From an uncultured Lactobacillus sp. (GTDB taxonomy: Bacteria > Bacillota > Bacilli > Lactobacillales > Lactobacillaceae): DNA of 8,977 bases. Where the stretch lies: the NCBI GenBank assembly GCA_946409675.1, contig CAMJXI010000039.1, forward strand, positions 1 to 8,977, read 5' to 3'. Both the position numbers and the translations under genes were made by a program. Below are positions 6,193 to 8,977 of this stretch, piece by piece. Numbering within the stretch: position 1 is the stretch's first letter; each line of letters opens with the position of its first letter. The notes beneath the pieces were generated by a model. The model did not search any database. It saw only the letters and a list, made by a program, of their open reading frames with translations, and was not told the origin of the DNA.

Positions 6193-6528
6193 ATGCAATT
6201 GATTTATATCTATCTGATACCGGCAGTGGGATTATTACTGACTTTCCTCCTTAGCCGTTTCGTTTCTTTCAAAAAATTCCAAGCGAGCGACATTTTACCC
6301 ATCTTTTTTTTGGTGGGCATCCAATTATTAACCAACTACCATGATTTACCTTCGTTTTTGCCGTACGGATTTTTAGCTTTCTTTATTCTCGTCATCATTT
6401 ACAGTATTTATATTGTCTGGCGGGATCGTAATATTTCGATAACTGATACGCTACTTAATTTGTGGCGTTATTTAATCGTGATTTCGGCCGGTTGGCTGGC
6501 GATTTTGAGCATTTTACTCTTCTTGTAA
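6193..6528 (+). CDS. DUF3397-family membrane protein
   Basis: A 111-residue protein with four predicted membrane segments (about residues 4-22, 33-46, 54-76 and 88-110) and little else: short polar links such as RFVSFKKFQASD and VWRDRNISITDTLLNLWR. Length, topology and position directly before mraZ fit the uncharacterised DUF3397 family, which I recall as a regular neighbour of mraZ in lactobacilli; the assignment is from pattern recognition, not a search. GAGG lies eight bases before the ATG. The gene has its own promoter (6144-6152) and its own terminator (6569-6600), so it appears to be transcribed alone rather than with the division cluster. No catalytic motif is visible and no function can be given. 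Confidence 0.82.
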   Translation: MQLIYIYLIPAVGLLLTFLLSRFVSFKKFQASDILPIFFLVGIQLLTNYHDLPSFLPYGFLAFFILVIIYSIYIVWRDRNISITDTLLNLWRYLIVISAGWLAILSILLFL

Positions 6529-6568
6529 AAAAACAATCCTAAAAAATTTAACAAATCGTCTGAAACAC

Positions 6569-6600
6569 TAGCAGTGTATGCCATACACTGCTATTTTTTT
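6569..6600 (+). terminator. Intrinsic terminator after the DUF3397 gene
   Basis: Bases 6569-6579 and 6583-6593 are perfectly complementary (TAGCAGTGTAT and ATACACTGCTA) around a three-base loop, followed by seven T (6594-6600). It insulates the division cluster from upstream transcription. An open frame joined to mraZ runs through this hairpin and is not coding. Confidence 0.9.
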
Positions 6601-6627
6601 ATGTCCACCACCATTAAAAAACGCGTG

Positions 6628-6657
6628 TTGTAAGGGTTTCCGAAAAATAAATAACAT
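6628..6657 (+). promoter_or_regulatory. Possible promoter of the mraZ-led division cluster
   Basis: TTGTAA (6628-6633), an 18-base spacer and TAACAT (6652-6657) each match four of six consensus bases. It would place the start near 6664 and the GTGG repeats in the early transcribed region, similar to the E. coli mra promoter arrangement. An alternative is a TG-N-TATTAG element at 6711-6719. Neither is strong; a promoter must lie somewhere between the terminator at 6600 and the mraZ start. Confidence 0.25.
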
Positions 6658-6677
6658 AAATCACTTTATTTTCGAAA
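6637..6677. repeat. Imperfect inverted repeat upstream of mraZ
   Basis: TTTCCGAAAAATAAA (6637-6651) and TTTATTTTCGAAA (6665-6677) are near reverse complements, differing by two extra bases in the left arm, with a 13-base spacer. AT-rich, so chance is possible. It lies between the upstream terminator and the GTGG repeats and could be a hairpin or protein site. Confidence 0.3.
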
Positions 6678-6681
6678 TATT

Positions 6682-6707
6682 GTGGTGCAAAGTGGGGAAT
6701 TGTGGTA
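6682..6707 (+). promoter_or_regulatory. MraZ operator: three GTGG direct repeats at 10-base spacing
   Basis: GTGGTG, GTGGGG and GTGGTA begin at 6682, 6692 and 6702, so each TGG core is exactly one helical turn from the next, with five-base spacers. This matches the known MraZ binding pattern (TGGGN repeats separated by five bases, shown in E. coli). Being directly before mraZ, it implies autoregulation of the dcw cluster. Confidence 0.82.
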
Positions 6708-6742
6708 AATTGATATTAGAGATTATTGGGGAGGTGAAGTCC

Positions 6743-7174
6743 ATGCTCATGGGTGAGTATCATCATAATATTGATGCGAAGGGTCGTTTAATTGTTCCGG
6801 CCAAGTTTCGTGAACAATTAGGTGATGTTGCTGTGTTTACTCGTGGTATGGACGGATGCATCTTTGGTTACTCGAAGGACGAGTGGGAAAAACTTGAAGC
6901 AAAACTAAGTCAACTTTCACTTACTAAAAAAGCAGCACGTTCGTTTACAAGAACTCTCTACTCTGGGGCGATGGAGGGTGAATTTGATAAACAAGGACGG
7001 GTCAACATTTCCGATACTTTAATTAAGTTTGCTGAATTGGAAAAAGAATGCATAATCATCGGAGTTGCTAGCCGAATTGAAATTTGGTCAGCAGAGCGTT
7101 GGGCACAATTTGATGCCGATGCCGAAGAAAACTACGATGAAATTTCAGAAAACTTAATGGACGTAGATTTTTAA
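6743..7174 (+). CDS. mraZ: Transcriptional regulator MraZ
   Basis: A DNA-binding regulator of 143 residues, the same length as B. subtilis MraZ, with two SpoVT/AbrB-like halves each carrying the DxxGR signature: [13 protein letters not shown] (about 11-23) and DKQGRVNIS (about 81-89). MraZ forms ring-shaped oligomers that bind repeats before its own gene and control the division cluster. The start at 6743 is chosen because GGGGAGG (6728-6734) lies eight bases upstream and the product begins [15 protein letters not shown], as in relatives; the longer open frame back to 6578 runs through a terminator. One base separates its stop from the rsmH ATG. Three GTGG repeats at 6682-6707 are its probable operator. 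Confidence 0.96.
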   Translation: MLMGEYHHNIDAKGRLIVPAKFREQLGDVAVFTRGMDGCIFGYSKDEWEKLEAKLSQLSLTKKAARSFTRTLYSGAMEGEFDKQGRVNISDTLIKFAELEKECIIIGVASRIEIWSAERWAQFDADAEENYDEISENLMDVDF

Positions 7175-7175
7175 A

Positions 7176-8120
7176 ATGGAATTTGATCACACAAGTGTAC
7201 TTTTACACGAAACAATCGATAATTTAAGCCCTAAGCCTGATGGCTTGTACGTAGATGGAACTTTTGGTGGTGGCGGTCATGCCCGTTATCTTCTTTCAAA
7301 ACTGGATACTGGTACCTTAATCGGTTTTGACCAAGACCAATTCGCAATTGACGCAGCGCAAAGTAATTTCGCCGACTTCTTAAAGGAAGACGCCAAACCA
7401 AGACTCCAACTCGTACATAATAATTTCAGCAATCTAAAAAGCGAGTTGAACAACCTCGGAATTGAACAAATTGACGGTATCTACTATGACCTGGGCGTTT
7501 CGAGCCCCCAATTTGATCAACCAGAAAGAGGCTTCTCTTACCGCTTTGACGCAAGACTTGATATGCGGATGGACCAAACACAAAGCTTGAGTGCCTATGA
7601 AGTCGTCAATGACTGGCCTTATGCTGAGATTGTTAAAATTTTGTTCCGCTATGGTGATGAAAAATTCGCCAAACAAATAGCCCGCAAAATCGAATATGCG
7701 CGCGAGATAGCACCGATTGAAACAACTTTCCAATTGGTCGAAATTATTAAAGACGCAATTCCAGCAGCTGCCCGTCGTAAAGGCGGTCACCCAGCTAAGA
7801 AGAGCTTCCAAGCAATCAGAATTGCCGTCAACCACGAACTCGACGTTTTAAAAGAGTCCTTGGAAGAAGCAATTTCACTCCTCACACCAGGTGGCAGAAT
7901 TAGTGTCATTACCTTTCAATCAGATGAAGATAAAATAGTTAAAAAGATTTTTAAGAGTTACGCAGAAGTAGATGTACCAAGAGGAATACCAATTATTCCG
8001 GATGATTTAAAACCGACATTAGAGTTAATCAACAGGAAACCCATTTTAGCAACTCAGGACGAATTAGAGGTAAATAATCGTTCACACAGTGCCAAATTAA
8101 GAGTTGCAATGAAAATATAA
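7176..8120 (+). CDS. rsmH: 16S rRNA (cytosine(1402)-N(4))-methyltransferase RsmH
   Basis: An S-adenosylmethionine-dependent enzyme of 314 residues (also called MraW) that methylates N4 of C1402 in the decoding centre of 16S rRNA. Motifs: [10 protein letters not shown] (5-14), the SAM-binding [15 protein letters not shown] (26-40), [11 protein letters not shown] (51-61), [29 protein letters not shown] (104-132), [20 protein letters not shown] (203-222) and [10 protein letters not shown] near the C-terminus. The segment at 246-253 reads TFQSDEDK where the family usually has (S/T)FHSLEDR, an unusual combination of substitutions. The gene starts two bases after the mraZ stop and has no good Shine-Dalgarno site, so it probably depends on translational coupling to mraZ. 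Confidence 0.96.
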   Translation: MEFDHTSVLLHETIDNLSPKPDGLYVDGTFGGGGHARYLLSKLDTGTLIGFDQDQFAIDAAQSNFADFLKEDAKPRLQLVHNNFSNLKSELNNLGIEQIDGIYYDLGVSSPQFDQPERGFSYRFDARLDMRMDQTQSLSAYEVVNDWPYAEIVKILFRYGDEKFAKQIARKIEYAREIAPIETTFQLVEIIKDAIPAAARRKGGHPAKKSFQAIRIAVNHELDVLKESLEEAISLLTPGGRISVITFQSDEDKIVKKIFKSYAEVDVPRGIPIIPDDLKPTLELINRKPILATQDELEVNNRSHSAKLRVAMKI

Positions 8121-8141
8121 ATCTTAGAGGAGAATTATATT

Positions 8142-8537
8142 ATGGCCGACAGCACAGCAAGAAACTACTACCAATTCATGAATGAAGCAATTCCAGAAGT
8201 CAAGGAATTACCACGTCGCAGAACGCAAACACCTACACGTAGAAAAATTGTTACTAGTCCTAAAAGTGTGCCGTTCAATCGTTTAGAAAAAGTAATGCTG
8301 ACGATTGGCGCATCTGTGGCCATTGTAATGATGTTTGTTCTTGTGGCTTTTTCTATTTCGCAAACTAGTGCGCAAAGACAACTCCAAAACAGCAATACGG
8401 CAGTCGCTACGATTAAAAGCCAAAATACAGATCTGGAACAAGAAATTGGTGAATTGACAAGTACTGAGAGAATTAATAAAATTGCTAAACAACAAGGTTT
8501 GCAATTAATCGACAGTAACATAAGGACAATTCGCTAA
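8142..8537 (+). CDS. ftsL: Cell division protein FtsL
   Basis: A bitopic division protein of 131 residues that forms a complex with DivIC/FtsB and DivIB/FtsQ and helps activate septal peptidoglycan synthesis. Layout: a basic cytoplasmic N-terminus (KELPRRRTQTPTRRK, about 21-35), one membrane helix at about 50-72 (VMLTIGASVAIVMMFVLVAF), then an extracellular coiled coil at about 75-107 (QRQLQNSNTAVATIKSQNTDLEQEI is the core region), ending in TSTERINKIAKQQGL, a C-terminal pattern typical of FtsL. FtsL sequences diverge strongly, so position between rsmH and a class B PBP is important evidence. AGAGGAG lies about nine bases before the ATG. Its TAA shares one base with the ATG of the next gene. 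Confidence 0.9.
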   Translation: MADSTARNYYQFMNEAIPEVKELPRRRTQTPTRRKIVTSPKSVPFNRLEKVMLTIGASVAIVMMFVLVAFSISQTSAQRQLQNSNTAVATIKSQNTDLEQEIGELTSTERINKIAKQQGLQLIDSNIRTIR

Positions 8538-8933
8538 TGACTCCAAAAAATAATTCCAATAAAAACAAATCCAAAGCACATAACTATCGCTTCCGTGTCG
8601 GGCGTATTTTTCAGGTTATCATTGCTTTGGTTTTTCTTATATTTGTGGTTCGTTTTTTGTATATCGGACTTTCTAACCACGTTGGTGGCCAAAATATCGA
8701 AGAACGAGTCGACCAGAAATATCGCCAGAACATTACTTTGAAGGCAAATAGGGGGACTATTTACGATAAAAACGGCCAAGTAATCGTCGAAGACTCTCAC
8801 GTTTACTCCGTTTATGCCGTACTCGACAAGTCTTATATTAACTCGAAGAATAAACCGCTCTATGTCGTCGATAAGAAGAAGACTGCTACGCAATTAGCAA
8901 CCGTCTTACCAATGACCGCGGATAAAATTCTCG
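8537..8933 (+). CDS. Class B penicillin-binding protein (PBP2x/FtsI type), N-terminal fragment cut at the contig end
   Basis: The septal transpeptidase gene of the division cluster; only about 132 codons of a protein normally near 700 residues are present. Visible: a cytoplasmic tail rich in Lys and Asn (1-20), one membrane helix at about 23-45 (FQVIIALVFLIFVVRFLYI), and the start of the PBP dimerisation domain with ANRGTIYDKNGQVIVEDSHV (70-89), a hallmark of class B PBPs. The penicillin-binding SxxK, SxN and KTG motifs would lie beyond the break. The ATG overlaps the ftsL stop (TAATG), and AAGGA lies ten bases upstream within ftsL. Genuine sequence ends at about 8933; the frame continues to a stop at 8966-8968 only through adapter sequence, so the apparent C-terminus is false. 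Homologues are variously named pbp2x, pbpB or ftsI, so no symbol is given. Confidence 0.92.
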
Positions 8934-8977
8934 AGATCGGAAGAGCGTCGTGTAGGGAAAGAGTGTAGATCTCGGTG
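8934..8977. other. Illumina TruSeq universal adapter remnant (artefact)
   Basis: The 44 bases from AGATCGGAAGAGC onward match, as far as I can recall without mismatch, the reverse complement of the Illumina TruSeq universal adapter (P5 side). In the PBP frame they translate to (E)IGRASCRERV, a peptide seen at false protein ends in draft genomes. This is unremoved adapter at a contig end, not chromosomal sequence. Confidence 0.98.

Noticed and set aside
6578..6742. N-terminal extension of mraZ (55 extra codons in frame)
   Set aside because: It begins inside the stem of a strong terminator, has no ribosome binding site, does not resemble MraZ, and the start at 6743 has an excellent site and gives the family's normal length.
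7434..7835. Minus-strand open frame of 133 codons inside rsmH
   Set aside because: It is entirely antisense to conserved RsmH motifs, with a composition expected of a shadow frame.
8534..8893. Minus-strand open frame of 119 codons opposite the PBP gene
   Set aside because: It is antisense to a clear class B PBP N-terminus and has no domain pattern of its own.
8933..8968. Last 11 codons and stop of the apparent 143-residue PBP
   Set aside because: They are encoded almost entirely by sequencing adapter, so they are not a real C-terminus or a truncation mutation.
1..8977. Search for a CRISPR array, transposon, tRNA, prophage or toxin-antitoxin or defence system
   Set aside because: I saw no repeat-spacer pattern, transposase, long terminal repeats, tRNA fold or defence-type domains. 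Apart from small regulatory features, this is a conserved housekeeping region.

Overview
The window looks like a core chromosomal segment of a low-GC Gram-positive bacterium, most likely a member of the Lactobacillaceae. This rests on the gene order (folC, HAD hydrolase, radC, mreBCD, then mraZ-rsmH-ftsL-pbp), strong Shine-Dalgarno sites, Bacillus-type MraZ and RsmH sequences, an orphan ECF-type thiamine transporter behind a TPP riboswitch, and small DUF4044 and DUF3397 membrane proteins. I cannot name a genus from sequence alone.

Layout. Bases 1-1894 hold the 3' part of folC (its start lies before the window) and a HAD phosphatase four bases downstream. A strong terminator-like hairpin (1944-1980) follows, and its 3' arm contains the likely ribosome binding site of radC (1984-2613). 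An extended -10 promoter then starts mreB (GTG start, 2715). An intrinsic terminator separates mreB from mreC-mreD, which suggests differential expression within the rod-shape operon. From 5166 a consensus-like promoter drives a TPP riboswitch whose terminator hairpin also hides the ribosome binding site of thiT. thiT ends at a bidirectional terminator shared with a convergent 38-codon gene on the minus strand (DUF4044, 5968-6084). Back-to-back promoters near 6108-6152 serve this small gene and the DUF3397 membrane protein gene (6193-6528), which has its own terminator. The division and cell wall (dcw) cluster follows: three GTGG repeats at exact 10-base spacing, read as the MraZ operator, then mraZ, rsmH, ftsL and the first 132 codons of a class B penicillin-binding protein.

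The last 44 bases (8934-8977) are not biological. They match the Illumina TruSeq universal adapter read from its reverse strand, so the penicillin-binding protein gene is cut by a contig end and its last apparent residues are artefact.

The genes mostly serve cell elongation (MreBCD), septation (FtsL, class B PBP) and dcw regulation (MraZ), with folate polyglutamylation and thiamine uptake alongside. I found no undescribed multi-gene system. The points worth a second look are regulatory (hairpin over the radC ribosome binding site, terminator inside mreBCD, MraZ boxes), the small minus-strand gene, and the adapter.
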